Source: Bacteroidota bacterium
Lineage (GTDB): Bacteria; Bacteroidota; Bacteroidia; AKYH767-A; OLB10
Assembly (NCBI GenBank): GCA_016717325.1
Contig: JADKFV010000028.1
Span: 1 to 64,000 of the forward strand
Direction of reading: 5' to 3'
Length of the DNA: 64,000 nucleotides
Of the stretch, positions 35,459 through 45,325 are shown piece by piece (the stretch's first letter is position 1; the number at the start of each line of letters is the position of its first letter). The notes under the pieces are model-generated. The model saw only the letters and a list, made by a program, of their open reading frames with translations, was not told the origin of the DNA and did no database searches. The position numbers were made by a program, and so were the translations under genes.

Positions 35459-36817
35459 ATGCAAAAAACTATTTTCACTATTGTTTTATTATTTGCAGCA
35501 ATCTGCAATGTGAGTTCTCAAAATTGCCAGGTAAAAATCCTGACAAACTACACCAACTTCAATCAGTATAATCCTAAATGTGAAGGCAGCGATGTAGATA
35601 TTTTAATATACCCTTTCGATGCGAATAAAACATATACATGGAATTTTAGCAGCAACTATACCGGCAATTTTGTTGGCTTTGGCCCTCACGAAGCTTTCGG
35701 TTATATTTTTGGTGCCTTAAAAACAAATAGTGGTTGGTTTACACTTACCGTTAGCGATTCGTTGGGATGCACTTTTACCGATAGTGTATATATTGCAATA
35801 AGGCCAATTCCATTTGTACTTCAAACCGGGCAAACATTTGCATGCCTTGGTGCAACCACTTTTGTAAAAGCTATGGACCTCACCAGTTACAATGCACCTT
35901 ATACTTATAGCTGGGATAATGGCGAAACCACACAAAAAATAAATGTAACCCATGCCGGTGGTTATGGCCCTGCGCCTTCGGTAACGGTAACAAACAAATT
36001 TGGATGTTATGCTTCTAATACAACTGCACAATTCATTGGTACTTTATTTCCTGACGACCCAACTATTGTTGCAGCGACCGATACAATTATTTGCACCAAC
36101 GAAGCTGCCACTTTAATAATAACACAACCTTTGACAGGGCAAATTTATACCTGGAAAAAAAACGGAGCCAATATTTTTGGAGCTAAGCAACAATCGCTAA
36201 CAACAAAAAATACGGGTATGTATTCGCTTGAAGTAAAAAATTCCAATGGATGTAAAAGTACTTCCCAATCAATAAATGTTCAGGTTCAAAACCCAACGGT
36301 AACTATCAGCACAACAAATCCTTCGCTCTGCAATGTTGACTCTGTATTGCTTTCATCTGTTACCAACAGTAATGTAGCCTATCAGTGGAAGCGCAACAAT
36401 ATTGATATTCCAAATACAAATATTGATGCATATGAAGCAAAAACTGACGGAAGGTATAAAGTAATTGTTACCGATAATGAAGGGTGTACAAACTTTTCAA
36501 ATATGATAGAAGTAACCGGTCAGAATTGTAGAAACGGCTATTTTGAAAATTCGAATAGCAATAAGATAATGGCTGCATTGTGGCAAAACAATTTGCAAAT
36601 ATCTTGCACAGATGTTTATGAGAATGCACATTTTCTATTGCACAATACTGACGGAAGTTTGATAATGAGAAATAAAATTTCGTTTAGCAGCACAACAATA
36701 AATTTAGATAATATGGCCAATGGCATGTATTTACTAAATGTTACTAATGGTGTTACGACAAGTGTTTTTAAGTTGGTTGTACTTAACGGAGAAAACACAA
36801 TTCACTCTTCGCGTTAA
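35459..36817 (+). CDS. Secreted Ig-like/PKD-like repeat protein with T9SS type A-like C-terminus
   Basis: The ATG at 35459 gives a clean signal peptide (Met-Gln-Lys-Thr-Ile-Phe..., cleavage after Val-Ser-Ser-Gln); the frame open to 35351 adds an implausible leader. About four Ig/PKD-like domains follow, each with a Tyr-x-Trp strand (Tyr-Thr-Trp-Asn-Phe, Tyr-Ser-Trp-Asp-Asn-Gly, Tyr-Thr-Trp-Lys-Lys-Asn-Gly, Tyr-Gln-Trp-Lys-Arg-Asn) and an Asn-x-x-Gly-Cys strand. The final 75 residues look like a sorting domain (Asn-Gly-Met-Tyr-Leu-Leu-Asn-Val), slightly longer than usual after it. The last four bases overlap the convergent rdgB gene. Confidence 0.82.
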   Translation: MQKTIFTIVLLFAAICNVSSQNCQVKILTNYTNFNQYNPKCEGSDVDILIYPFDANKTYTWNFSSNYTGNFVGFGPHEAFGYIFGALKTNSGWFTLTVSDSLGCTFTDSVYIAIRPIPFVLQTGQTFACLGATTFVKAMDLTSYNAPYTYSWDNGETTQKINVTHAGGYGPAPSVTVTNKFGCYASNTTAQFIGTLFPDDPTIVAATDTIICTNEAATLIITQPLTGQIYTWKKNGANIFGAKQQSLTTKNTGMYSLEVKNSNGCKSTSQSINVQVQNPTVTISTTNPSLCNVDSVLLSSVTNSNVAYQWKRNNIDIPNTNIDAYEAKTDGRYKVIVTDNEGCTNFSNMIEVTGQNCRNGYFENSNSNKIMAALWQNNLQISCTDVYENAHFLLHNTDGSLIMRNKISFSSTTINLDNMANGMYLLNVTNGVTTSVFKLVVLNGENTIHSSR

Positions 36818-37407
36818 TTGTGAGAAAAGTGCTGATGCAGAAAATCTATTAATTTCGAAACAGCCTTAGCACGGTGGCTCATACTGTTTTTTTGCGAATC
36901 ACTCATTTGCGCATAGGTAATATCATAATCCACTGGTACAAAAATCGGGTCGTAACCAAAACCACTATCACCTTGTGCCAATAAACCAATATTGCCCTCG
37001 ACTATTCCTTCGAAAAAATATTTTTTGCCATCTAAAATTAAAGCAATAGTTGTATTAAATTTTGCTCCACGGTTTTCAATGCCTGACATATTTTTTAAAA
37101 CAAGCTGCAAATTTTTAACATCATCTTTAGGCTCACCTGCATAGCGGGCACTATACACTCCAGGTGCATTGTTTAGTGCTTCTATCATCAATCCCGAATC
37201 ATCGGCAAAACAATTTATACCCGTTTTGTTATAAACAAATTGGGCTTTTATTAATGCGTTCTCATTAAATGTGCTGCCGCTTTCTATAATATCTTCTTCG
37301 ATGCCAGCCTCGCGAAGGGTTATTAATTCAATATCAGCGGGCATCATGGCTTGTACCTCGCGCAGCTTGTGCATATTATTGGTAGCAAAAACAAGTTTCG
37401 TTTTCAT
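36814..37407 (-). CDS. rdgB: RdgB/HAM1-type non-canonical purine NTP pyrophosphatase
   Basis: The enzyme hydrolyses dITP, XTP and similar NTPs to keep them out of DNA and RNA. The ATG at 37407 starts the standard sequence Lys-Leu-Val-Phe-Ala-Thr-Asn-Asn-Met-His-Lys; the longer frame to 37446 is not family-like. The substrate and metal motifs Ser-Thr-Phe-x-Glu-Asn-Ala, Ala-Asp-Asp-Ser-Gly-Leu, Pro-Gly-Val-Tyr-Ser-Ala-Arg-Tyr-Ala-Gly and the C-terminal Ser-His-Arg-Ala-Lys-Ala are all present. The length of 197 residues is typical. It is cytoplasmic and is divergent from kdsA. Confidence 0.96.
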   Translation of the reverse strand: MKTKLVFATNNMHKLREVQAMMPADIELITLREAGIEEDIIESGSTFNENALIKAQFVYNKTGINCFADDSGLMIEALNNAPGVYSARYAGEPKDDVKNLQLVLKNMSGIENRGAKFNTTIALILDGKKYFFEGIVEGNIGLLAQGDSGFGYDPIFVPVDYDITYAQMSDSQKNSMSHRAKAVSKLIDFLHQHFSHN

Positions 37408-37490
37408 TTTATAAAAAGTTGATACATAGTTTAAAGAAGGATACAATTATCAAAAATAATTTTTCAAATTTGCTCAAATAAATTTAAGAA

Positions 37491-38306
37491 TTGATACCAA
37501 ACATAAATAAACTTAAACACACCGATAGCAACAATTTTTTTCTATTGGCCGGGCCATGTGTTGTGGAAAATGAAAACATTTGCAACACCGTTGCAGCAGA
37601 AGTGAGCCGTATATGTGATAAACTTAAAATTCCATATATTTTCAAAGCTTCCTACAGAAAAGCAAACCGAAGCCGTATAGATTCTTTTACCGGAATTGGT
37701 GATATGGAAGGACTACAAATACTGAAACAAACAGGAGAAAAATATGATGTGCCCACGGTTACAGATATACACGAATCGAACGAAGCAAGCCTTGCTGCTG
37801 ATTATACAGACATATTGCAAATACCTGCATTCCTTTGTCGCCAAACAGAATTGTTGATAGCTGCCGCAAAAACCGGCAAATACGTAAATGTGAAAAAAGG
37901 CCAGTTTCTTTCGCCCGGTGCTATGAAACATGCTGTAGATAAAATAAAAGATGCCGGCAACAATAATGTGATGCTAACCGAACGTGGTACTACATTCGGC
38001 TATCAGGATCTGGTGGTAGATTATCGCGGCATTCCCGAAATGCAAAGTTTTAACGTACCTGTAATTATGGATTGCACTCATGCGTTGCAGCAACCCAATC
38101 AAACATCGGGTGTTACCGGAGGTCAACCACATTTAATAGGCACAATTGCCAAAGCTGCTATTGCAGTAGGTGTTGATGGTTTGTTTATAGAAACACATCC
38201 CGACCCTTCGAAAGCCTTATCGGATGGAGCTAATATGCTACCTCTGCATTTGCTCGAAGATTTACTTACCCAATTAGTAGCAATACGAAAAGCCATTTCA
38301 AACTAA
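37491..38306 (+). CDS. kdsA: 3-deoxy-D-manno-octulosonate 8-phosphate synthase (KdsA)
   Basis: KdsA condenses phosphoenolpyruvate with arabinose 5-phosphate for the Kdo of LPS. The motifs Leu-Ala-Gly-Pro-Cys-Val, Phe-Lys-Ala-Ser-Tyr-Arg-Lys-Ala-Asn-Arg-Ser, Asp-Ile-His-Glu, Gln-Ile-Pro-Ala-Phe-Leu-Cys-Arg-Gln-Thr and Asp-Cys-Thr-His-Ala are all family hallmarks. A TTG at 37491 is the only plausible start: a TAA stops the frame just upstream and the conserved region begins soon after. An ATG lost to an error is the alternative. A TPR lipoprotein gene follows after 20 bases. Confidence 0.96.
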   Translation: MIPNINKLKHTDSNNFFLLAGPCVVENENICNTVAAEVSRICDKLKIPYIFKASYRKANRSRIDSFTGIGDMEGLQILKQTGEKYDVPTVTDIHESNEASLAADYTDILQIPAFLCRQTELLIAAAKTGKYVNVKKGQFLSPGAMKHAVDKIKDAGNNNVMLTERGTTFGYQDLVVDYRGIPEMQSFNVPVIMDCTHALQQPNQTSGVTGGQPHLIGTIAKAAIAVGVDGLFIETHPDPSKALSDGANMLPLHLLEDLLTQLVAIRKAISN

Positions 38307-38326
38307 ATAAAAACAACACAAAAAAT

Positions 38327-38865
38327 ATGAAACTTTTTAAATTAATTGCACTTACATTTTTAATTTTTGCTCAACAATCTTGCAACAATCCACAAAAAGA
38401 TTTGCATGAAAAAATCATTGGCCTTGAAAATGATTTCAAAAAAAATCTTTCAGGCAAAATTGAACAAGCCAAAGTAAATGATCTGATAAAATTATATGAA
38501 GAATATACAACAAAATACAAATCGGATTCGCTTACAACGCGCTATATTTTCGAAACAGCAAACTTATACATGGGTCAAAATAATCCAAATAAGGCATTGG
38601 CAGCCTGCGATAAAATAATTAAAGAATATCCGCAAAGCCCTCAATTGGTGAATGCTTACTTTTTAAAGGATTTATTTTCGATGAAAAGTTAAAAGATATA
38701 GAAAGCGCCAAAGCCGCATATAAAGAAGTGTACACACGTTTTCCACAAAGCGACCTTGCCGATGATGCAAAGATTCTTTATGAGCGTGCCGGTAAACCCA
38801 TGGAAGAATGGATAAATGAAATTGCCAAAAATGACACTACTGTTGCCGAAGAAATTGTAAAATAA
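38327..38865 (+). CDS. TPR-containing lipoprotein, one frameshift
   Basis: A lipoprotein signal peptide ends in Ala-Gln-Gln-Ser-Cys, so the product should be lipidated and membrane-anchored. The mature part is helical with TPR-like units (Ala-Asn-Leu-Tyr-Met-Gly-Gln-Asn-Asn-Pro-Asn-Lys-Ala-Leu and Ala-Lys-Ala-Ala-Tyr-Lys-Glu-Val). The first frame stops at 38692. Adding one A in the run at 38665-38667 gives Leu-Lys-Gly-Phe-Ile-Phe-Asp-Glu-Lys-Leu-Lys and continues to a TAA at 38863-38865, 179 residues in total. The part after the shift contains the second TPR pair, as in BamD/YbgF-like scaffold proteins. It lies close behind kdsA, possibly in one transcript. Confidence 0.82.
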
Positions 38866-38884
38866 TAATTGCGAAAATAGTTTT

Positions 38885-40830
38885 ATGAAAGTTCAAAATC
38901 TACCCCGAAAGGAAACGCACCATCATCCACAAAAAATACAAAAAGTAAAAATGCCCAATCAGCCGAAGCACCTATAAGCAAATTAACTCTTACTCTTGCT
39001 TTGATAGTTGCAGCAATTGGTGCAGTGTTTTATATTCAAACATTATCGTACGATTTTGTGCTTGACGATTTTTCGGCTATTAAAGAAAACCGTGTTACCA
39101 AACAAGGTACATCAGCGCTTGGCGAAATTTTTAAAACCACATACAGGCATGGTTATACAATTCAAGGCGATGAACTATACCGTCCTGTTCCAAAGGCGAT
39201 ATTTGCATGCTTGTGGCAGTGGTTTCCCGACAATCCTTTTCCGGGGCATTTGCTCAATGTGCTATGTTATGCATTTACCGGTTTTATGCTTGTAATAACA
39301 CTCAGTAAATTTATGGGGCAACAAAATGTATTGATTGCTTTCATCGCTTCGGCACTTTTTATTGCCCACCCAATACATACCGAGGTTACGGCCAACATAA
39401 AAAGTCTCGATGAAATTCTTGGATTTTTGTTCTTTATTATTTCGCTATATTTTTCTCATTCTTATCTTGTCACCAATAAAAACAATAAGATTGCGATAGC
39501 AGCGGCATTTTATTTTTTGGCACTGTTGTGCAAAGAATCATCCATTACTTTTATCGGTGTGTTTCCATTGATGTTTTATTTTTTTGGAAACAATAGCATT
39601 TCATCTATCATAAAAACCACAGCCATTTTATTTGTTCCGGCATTGGTATTTTTGGCTGTACGTTCATCGGTTATAGGTTTTTCGGGTGCAGGCGAAGTAT
39701 CCACAGCCGACAATTTATTGATGGCTACCGACAATATGCTTTTTCGTAAAACTACCGCCATTTTCATTATGGGTCTGTATTTAAAATTAATGGTGGCACC
39801 TATCCAACTTGCATTCGATTACTCATACAGCCAAATCCCAATTGTGGGGCCCGGTGACTGGCGATTCTTATTGTCGTTTGCTATTCTTATAACCATGGCT
39901 GTATACGCTGCATTAAACTTTAAGAAAAAGAATATTGCCGCATTTGGTATCTTGTACTTTTTTATTACTGCTTCATTATCGTCCAATGTATTTATGATTA
40001 TTGGTACATCCATGGGTGAACGCTTAATGTATGCACCTTCATTTGGAATCTGTTTGCTGTTAGCATGGTTGATTGTTATGCTTGGCGAAAAAATAAAACC
40101 TGCTGCTGATAACAATGGTGAAGATGCCATGGCATTAATTAAAAACAATGTTTTACCCGTAGGTATTACCATGGTTATAATTGCCGTTTTCGGTATAAAA
40201 ACATTTTCGCAAAACCCTGTTTGGAAAAACAATATGAAGCTTTATGAAAGCGGTGTAAAAGTTTCGCCAAACAGCACACGTACACAATATTATCTGGGCA
40301 ATGCTATTACCAAACCCGAATACATGGAACAGTTTAAAGGCGACAGTGTACAAATAAAAAAAGCAATGAACGAAGGCATAGCATATTTAAAACGAGCAGT
40401 TGAAATTTATCCCGGCTTTACCGATCCACTAACACAACTTGGAGTGGCTTATTACAAAATGAAGGATTACAATAATGCCTATAAATATTACGAGCAAGCA
40501 TTGAAGCAATCGCCCGGTGTTGCCACAATTCATAACAATATGGGTACACTCATGTTTGAAACTGGGCAATATGAAAATGCATTAAAGGCGTTTGAAAAGG
40601 CCATACAATTGGATCCATTTTACAGCGATGCATATAATAATGCCGGCAGTGCTTATGGCACTATGGGTAAATACGATCAAGCCATAAACATGTTTACAAA
40701 ATGTACCGAGCTTGACCCTGTAAACGTAATGGCATGGAAATTTTTAGGAATTACCTATCAAAATAAAGGTGATGCTGCCCGGGCAAAACAATATCTGGAC
40801 AAGGCTGCCTCGCTCGAAGGCAAAAATTGA
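38885..40830 (+). CDS. TMTC-like integral membrane protein with C-terminal TPR repeats
   Basis: About ten membrane segments fill the first 420 residues, with the luminal-type loop Asp-Phe-Val-Leu-Asp-Asp-Phe and Tyr-Arg-Pro-Val, a pattern of GT-C-fold O-mannosyltransferase-like proteins (DUF1736/TMTC). Four or five TPRs follow (for example Asn-Asn-Met-Gly-Thr-Leu...Tyr-Glu-Asn-Ala-Leu-Lys-Ala-Phe). The open frame starts at 39001 with TTG, but it extends upstream in frame, and with one A added at 38888-38890 an ATG at 38885 gives a Ser/Lys/Thr-rich cytoplasmic leader of 38 residues before the first membrane segment. It is proposed to add sugars to exported proteins; this is not shown directly. 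Confidence 0.8.
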
Positions 40831-40921
40831 AAATATTGGGTTAACAAATTAGCTGCTATTATATTTTGATTAAGTTCGCGCCTTAAAGGTCGAAATTGAT
40901 TTACTGTTCACATTCTTTTAA

Positions 40922-42642
40922 ATGAAAATTACTAAACTACTTATATTTTCCATATTTATATTTTATATAAAATTTTCAGAAGCACAGCCTTTGGATTTTG
41001 ATAAAAGCAACACATGTAATTCAGTGTTTGAAAAGTACACTCCTACTACCTTCTATACCGAAGATTTTCAAAACGGACTCAATAATGGGTGGCAGGTTTT
41101 TGACAGTGCCGGCTTTAACGAGAACTGGCAATACACAACAGTAGGTCCTGCAGGAACAGGATCATCCCTATACGATAAGCTTCAGTCACCTTCAGCTTCA
41201 AATGGTTTCATGATGATAGATGATGATGCCTATGGAAATAACAATACAACAACTGTAACCGCCCTCATGAGTAATGTTATTGATTGTTCGGGCAAAAATA
41301 AAGTTCGCCTTCGCTTTTATCATTACTACAAACATTACACCGGGTGCGAGGCTCGTATTTATGCATCTAATAATCAATCGAGTTGGCAATTGATTCAAAC
41401 ATTAAGTGCCGGAATGCAGAGTTTGCAAAACACTACAAATCCAAATGAATATGAAATCGATATTTCGGGTGTGGCTGCTAATCAGTCGACAGTAAATTTA
41501 CTTTTTGTGTATAAAGGTAACTGGGGATATTTTTGGGAAATAGATGATGTTTCATTATACGAACCTGACCAGATAGACGCAGCCCTCATTTCGGTAAATG
41601 GTATGCAAAGCACTTGCGCAACCAACACAGCCGATACATTGCAATTTGAAGCAACGAATCTGGGCTACCAATCGTTCAGCGTATTACCTGTAGGTTACAC
41701 CATTAATGGTGGTGCAATACAAACGCAAAATTTTTCGCAGCTAATGAGCCAGTTGCAAAAAGGCAGTTTTTCTTTTTCACCTGCTCTCGCTTTTGCAACT
41801 GCCGGCAAATACGAAATAAAAATTTTTACTCAGTTGGCCGGAGACCAAAATAATTCGAACGATACATTAACTACAACCATATACGTTGGCCCTGTTGATA
41901 TAAAGGCAAATAGTTACTTTGCCGGTTTTGAACCCAATGAAGATGTATCGAACTGGAAAACAGAAGATACCGATGGCGATGGTATAACTTGCGATTTCCC
42001 TGTAAGCTATGCAAGAACAGGAATACGTTGCCTTCGAATGCCATGGGCTTACAATCTTGATACCATTGCCGAGAACTGGATTTTTCTGATTGTATCAAAC
42101 TTGAACAAGGCTTTACTTATAACACATCTTTTTATTATCGTACTGCTAACGATACACTTAAAACCTACGACATTGGTGTATTTATTTGTAATAGTCAAAG
42201 CAGTTTCAGTGTTGTAAAATCCATTGGTGTTATTGCCGCACAAAATGATACCTTCTATAAAAACTTTGCTACAAATTTTAATGTAAACAATACCGGCACG
42301 TATTACTTAGCTTTTAAATTTTCGGGTATAAATGTAAAATGCGCAAGAAGGATAGACGACCTTAATATATCTCATGTTACCGGCTTGCAACAAAATCATT
42401 CTGCCAATGCAATAAATCTTTACCCCAACCCAACACAAAACCAAATTACTATCGAAGTAAGCGAAACACAATTAAGCGATTATGTTATTAATATTTTCGA
42501 TCCTATAGGGACATTAATTACTTCTAAAACATCAATGCAACAAAGCACACAACTTGATGTAAGTAAATTTTCGTGCGGTATTTACTCAGTGCAAGTAATA
42601 TCTTCAAAAGGCGTTTCAAATTTTTCTTTTGTAAAAGAATGA
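40922..42642 (+). CDS. Secreted choice-of-anchor/MAM-like protein with T9SS sorting domain, one frameshift
   Basis: A signal peptide (about residues 1-21, ending Ser-Glu-Ala-Gln) is followed by a jellyroll domain of the choice-of-anchor J type (about 38-210: Glu-Asp-Phe-Gln-Asn-Gly, Trp-Gln-Tyr, Phe-Met-Met-Ile-Asp-Asp-Asp-Ala-Tyr, Trp-Glu-Ile-Asp-Asp-Val), a CARDB-like Ig domain, and a second partial jellyroll. The frame runs into wrong sequence after Glu-Asn-Trp-Ile-Phe near 42081. Adding one T to the T5 run at 42081-42085 gives Ser-Asp-Cys-Ile-Lys-Leu-Glu-Gln-Gly-Phe and continues to a T9SS type A domain (Leu-Tyr-Pro-Asn-Pro-Thr) ending at 42642, 573 residues in all. Confidence 0.87.
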
Positions 42643-42907
42643 ATCACAAAGTGATTTTGACTTTAATATTTATACAACCCACATAAAAAAGCTTTTATCT
42701 TTTTGGTGAATAAAATCTAATATCGAATAAACTCATTTAAATTTACTTCGAACTAAAAAGCGCTTTTAGTTGCATTCACTCCTTGCTCTCTAGAAAAATT
42801 ATTTTGTTCAAAATCAAACACTTAGAAAAAATATTTAAAAAATAAAAAGAAAATTCTACTATGTTGGTAGATTTAGTTTATATTCGCACCATTAAATTTT
42901 TAATCAT

Positions 42908-43402
42908 ATGACAGATAATCATTCACGCAGCGTTGTTAAAGGCATCACATGGAGAATAGTTGGTACATTGGATACCATATTTCTTTCTTTCCTTTTTACT
43001 GGAAATATAGGCAAAGCGTTAAAAATTGGCTTTATCGAATTGTTTACAAAAATCTTTCTTTATTATGTACATGAGCGTACATGGTTGCGAATGAAATTTG
43101 CCACCGAAGAAAAAATGATAAAAGGTGTACTCACAAGAGTAGACAAACATCACCGTAGCGTTATAAAAGGTGTAAGTTGGCGATTTATAGGATCGCTTGA
43201 TACATTTTGGATCTCATATTTCGTAAACCGCGGAGAAGTCAATGCTGTTCAAACTGCGTTTTACATTGCAGCAACGGAAGTAATTACCAAAGTTTTATTG
43301 TATTGGTTGCACGAAAGAGTTTGGTTCAATGTTAATTGGGGTAAAAAACGTATTCCTGTAAATGAATCGACTTCAGACAGCGCTCAACCAGAATTAGTAT
43401 AA
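42908..43402 (+). CDS. Tandem DUF2061 membrane protein
   Basis: Two copies of the DUF2061 module lie in 164 residues: Arg-Ser-Val-Val-Lys-Gly-Ile-Thr-Trp-Arg-Ile-Val-Gly-Thr-Leu-Asp-Thr (about 6-22) and Arg-Ser-Val-Ile-Lys-Gly-Val-Ser-Trp-Arg (about 81-90). Each ends with Tyr-x-His-Glu-Arg-x-Trp after two hydrophobic helices. Four membrane segments in total suggest a small inner-membrane protein of unknown function. In other bacteria DUF2061 often adjoins sulfate-assimilation genes; none is seen here. A strong terminator follows directly. Confidence 0.9.
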   Translation: MTDNHSRSVVKGITWRIVGTLDTIFLSFLFTGNIGKALKIGFIELFTKIFLYYVHERTWLRMKFATEEKMIKGVLTRVDKHHRSVIKGVSWRFIGSLDTFWISYFVNRGEVNAVQTAFYIAATEVITKVLLYWLHERVWFNVNWGKKRIPVNESTSDSAQPELV

Positions 43403-43405
43403 TAT

Positions 43406-43435
43406 AAAAAGCCCCGAAATTCGGGGCTTTTTTTT
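43406..43435. terminator. Strong bidirectional terminator
   Basis: AAAAAGCCCCGA (43406-43417) pairs with TCGGGGCTTTTT (43421-43432) around an AAT loop, and T8 follows on the plus strand. It lies between the convergent DUF2061 and LolD-like genes and has U-tracts usable in both directions. Confidence 0.92.
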
Positions 43436-43456
43436 ATCTAAGATTTCGAGAAGAAA

Positions 43457-44110
43457 TTACACCATCACTCCATCAACAATAGTAAGTTGTTCATCGGTCA
43501 TTGCTGCCAGTTCTTTATTATGGGTTACAATAATAAATGTAGTTTTAAAATCATCACGTAAATTAAAAATCAACTTGTGCATTTCGGTTGCGTTGTGTGT
43601 ATCGAGATTTCCGGTTGGTTCGTCTGCCAATATCAAAGCTGGTTTATTTATCAATGCACGGGCAAAAGCCACCCTTTGTTGCTCTCCACCCGAAAGCTCA
43701 GATGGCTTGTTATACATACGATTTTCTAAACCAAAATATTTCAATAGTTCTATCGCATTGTTTGTTGCTTGCTCCTTTTCATTACCTGCAATAAGAGCAG
43801 GAATACTCACATTTTCGAGTGCAGTGAATTCCGGCAACAAATTGTGGAACTGAAAAACAAAGCCGATTTTTTTATTCCTAAAAGTGGCCTTCTGTTTATT
43901 GTTCCATGTTGCCATGTTTACCCCTTCGAAAAAAATATCGCCAGAGTCACATGTGTCAAGGCTGCCTATTATTTGTAACAAAGTAGTTTTGCCTGCTCCC
44001 GAAGGACCTACAATACTAACTACCTTGCTTGTATCTACACTTAGGTTTATACCTTTTAATACAGGCACTAAACCGTACGATTTTTTAATATTTACGAGTT
44101 TTAATAACAT
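43457..44110 (-). CDS. lolD: LolD-like ABC ATPase (lipoprotein release/MacB family)
   Basis: The 217 residues carry Walker A Gly-Pro-Ser-Gly-Ala-Gly-Lys-Thr (residues 35-42), Q-loop Phe-Gln-Phe-His-Asn-Leu-Leu-Pro-Glu-Phe, signature Leu-Ser-Gly-Gly-Glu-Gln-Gln-Arg, Walker B Leu-Ile-Leu-Ala-Asp-Glu-Pro-Thr-Gly-Asn-Leu-Asp and the His switch. The Gly-Asn-Leu-Asp D-loop and the small size place it in the LolD/MacB/FtsE-like group. LolD feeds lipoproteins to LolA with a permease encoded elsewhere; no permease gene adjoins, as is usual in Bacteroidota. An exporter ATPase of the same family is the alternative. Confidence 0.9.
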   Translation of the reverse strand: MLLKLVNIKKSYGLVPVLKGINLSVDTSKVVSIVGPSGAGKTTLLQIIGSLDTCDSGDIFFEGVNMATWNNKQKATFRNKKIGFVFQFHNLLPEFTALENVSIPALIAGNEKEQATNNAIELLKYFGLENRMYNKPSELSGGEQQRVAFARALINKPALILADEPTGNLDTHNATEMHKLIFNLRDDFKTTFIIVTHNKELAAMTDEQLTIVDGVMV

Positions 44111-44140
44111 GCTGCAAACATAATGATTTGGTTGTACGTT

Positions 44141-44213
44141 ATTTAGTTATTGGTTATTTGGTTATTGGTTATTCTGTTATTGGTTATTCTGTTATTGGGT
44201 TATTGGTTATTTG
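44141..44213. repeat. GTTATTGGTTATT low-complexity repeat
   Basis: Roughly seven imperfect copies of a GTTATTGGTTATT-type unit (for example TTGGTTATTCTGTTATTGG) occupy the upstream side of the lolD-like gene. The tract has no coding sense and resembles the low-complexity tracts at 24.9 and 30.5 kb. Confidence 0.75.
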
Positions 44214-44370
44214 ATAATGAGCTTTAAAAAAGTCATAAAAAAAATCAATCTGCAAGCGCAGAAATTGATGTTAGTTATGATCTTCTGATGTTATAGTGCA
44301 TTTAATTTGATATCATTTCTGTTGGGAAAATAAAATTTATGCATTCTTAAAATAATATCACACTTACAAT

Positions 44371-44378
44371 TAACTTTG
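44371..44378 (+). promoter_or_regulatory. Candidate -7 promoter element of folD
   Basis: TAACTTTG fits TAnnTTTG and ends 14 bases before the folD ATG, a short leader typical of the phylum. No TTG box is seen at the expected spacing. Confidence 0.45.
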
Positions 44379-44392
44379 TAAAAAAATATGAT

Positions 44393-45325
44393 ATGAATTT
44401 ATTAGATGGCAAACTGGTTTCTGAACATTACAAACAAAAAATAAAAACTGAAGTAGCACAATGGGTGGCTAATGGCAACAAACCTCCGCACCTTGCAGCA
44501 GTAATTGTTGGTAACGATGGTGCCAGTGAAGCATATGTTGCCAACAAGGTGAAAACCTGCGCTGCTGTTGGCTTTAACTCTACCCTTATACGTTTGCCGG
44601 CCGATACCACTCAAGCCCATCTGAACGATACTATCGACAGTTTGAATGACAACAAGGATATTGATGGATTCATTGTACAAATGCCTTTGCCTCCGCATTT
44701 AGATTCTATTTCGGTAACCGAGAGAATAAAACCTTCGAAGGATGTAGATGGATTTCATCCTATTAATATGGGAAGAATGATGCTATCGCAACCATGCTAT
44801 TTACCTGCTACACCAAAAGGCATTTTATTACTTTTAGAATATTATAAAATTGAAACCAAAGGTAAGCACTGTGTAGTAATAGGACGGAGTAATATTGTAG
44901 GAAGTCCAATGACAATGTTAATGTCCCGAAAAGCAAATCCGGGAAATGCTACTGTAACAATTTGCCACAGCGGCACTACTAATCTGAAACATTTTACACT
45001 GCAAGCCGATATATTAATAGCTGCACTTGGGCAGGCAGAGTTTGTAAAAGAGGATATGGTAAAACACGGGGCTGTTGTAATAGATGTAGGTATTACCCGT
45101 GTAGATGATAATACAAATGCCCGTGGCTACAGGCTTGCAGGCGATGTTGCTTTTAACGAGGTTGCTCCGCTTTCATCATACATTACTCCGGTGCCGGGTG
45201 GCGTTGGGCTAATGACTGTTGTAGGCTTATTACTTAACACATTGGCAGCAGCAAAAAAGAAGTGTATAATTAAACGAATAAAAATTAATAAAATTAAACT
45301 GTATGATTTCAAAAAAAATTACTGA
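44393..45325 (+). CDS. folD: Bifunctional methylenetetrahydrofolate dehydrogenase/cyclohydrolase
   Basis: FolD interconverts 5,10-methylene-, methenyl- and 10-formyl-tetrahydrofolate. Family motifs are clear: Glu-Ala-Tyr-Val-Ala-Asn-Lys with the catalytic-type Lys near residue 50, Asp-Gly-Phe-Ile-Val-Gln-Met-Pro-Leu-Pro, the dinucleotide loop Val-Val-Ile-Gly-Arg-Ser-Asn-Ile-Val-Gly, and Pro-Gly-Gly-Val-Gly-Leu-Met-Thr. The end is odd: after Ala-Ala-Ala-Lys-Lys-Lys it runs on with a basic tail and overlaps the ferritin gene by 23 bases. Adding one A in the run at 45253-45258 would give a stop at 45271-45273 and a normal end, so the overlap is probably an indel artefact. Confidence 0.95.
   Translation: MNLLDGKLVSEHYKQKIKTEVAQWVANGNKPPHLAAVIVGNDGASEAYVANKVKTCAAVGFNSTLIRLPADTTQAHLNDTIDSLNDNKDIDGFIVQMPLPPHLDSISVTERIKPSKDVDGFHPINMGRMMLSQPCYLPATPKGILLLLEYYKIETKGKHCVVIGRSNIVGSPMTMLMSRKANPGNATVTICHSGTTNLKHFTLQADILIAALGQAEFVKEDMVKHGAVVIDVGITRVDDNTNARGYRLAGDVAFNEVAPLSSYITPVPGGVGLMTVVGLLLNTLAAAKKKCIIKRIKINKIKLYDFKKNY

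Noticed and set aside
42642..42656. AATCAC-AAA-GTGATT hairpin as terminator
   Set aside because: The stem is only six A/T-rich pairs and no good T-tract follows.
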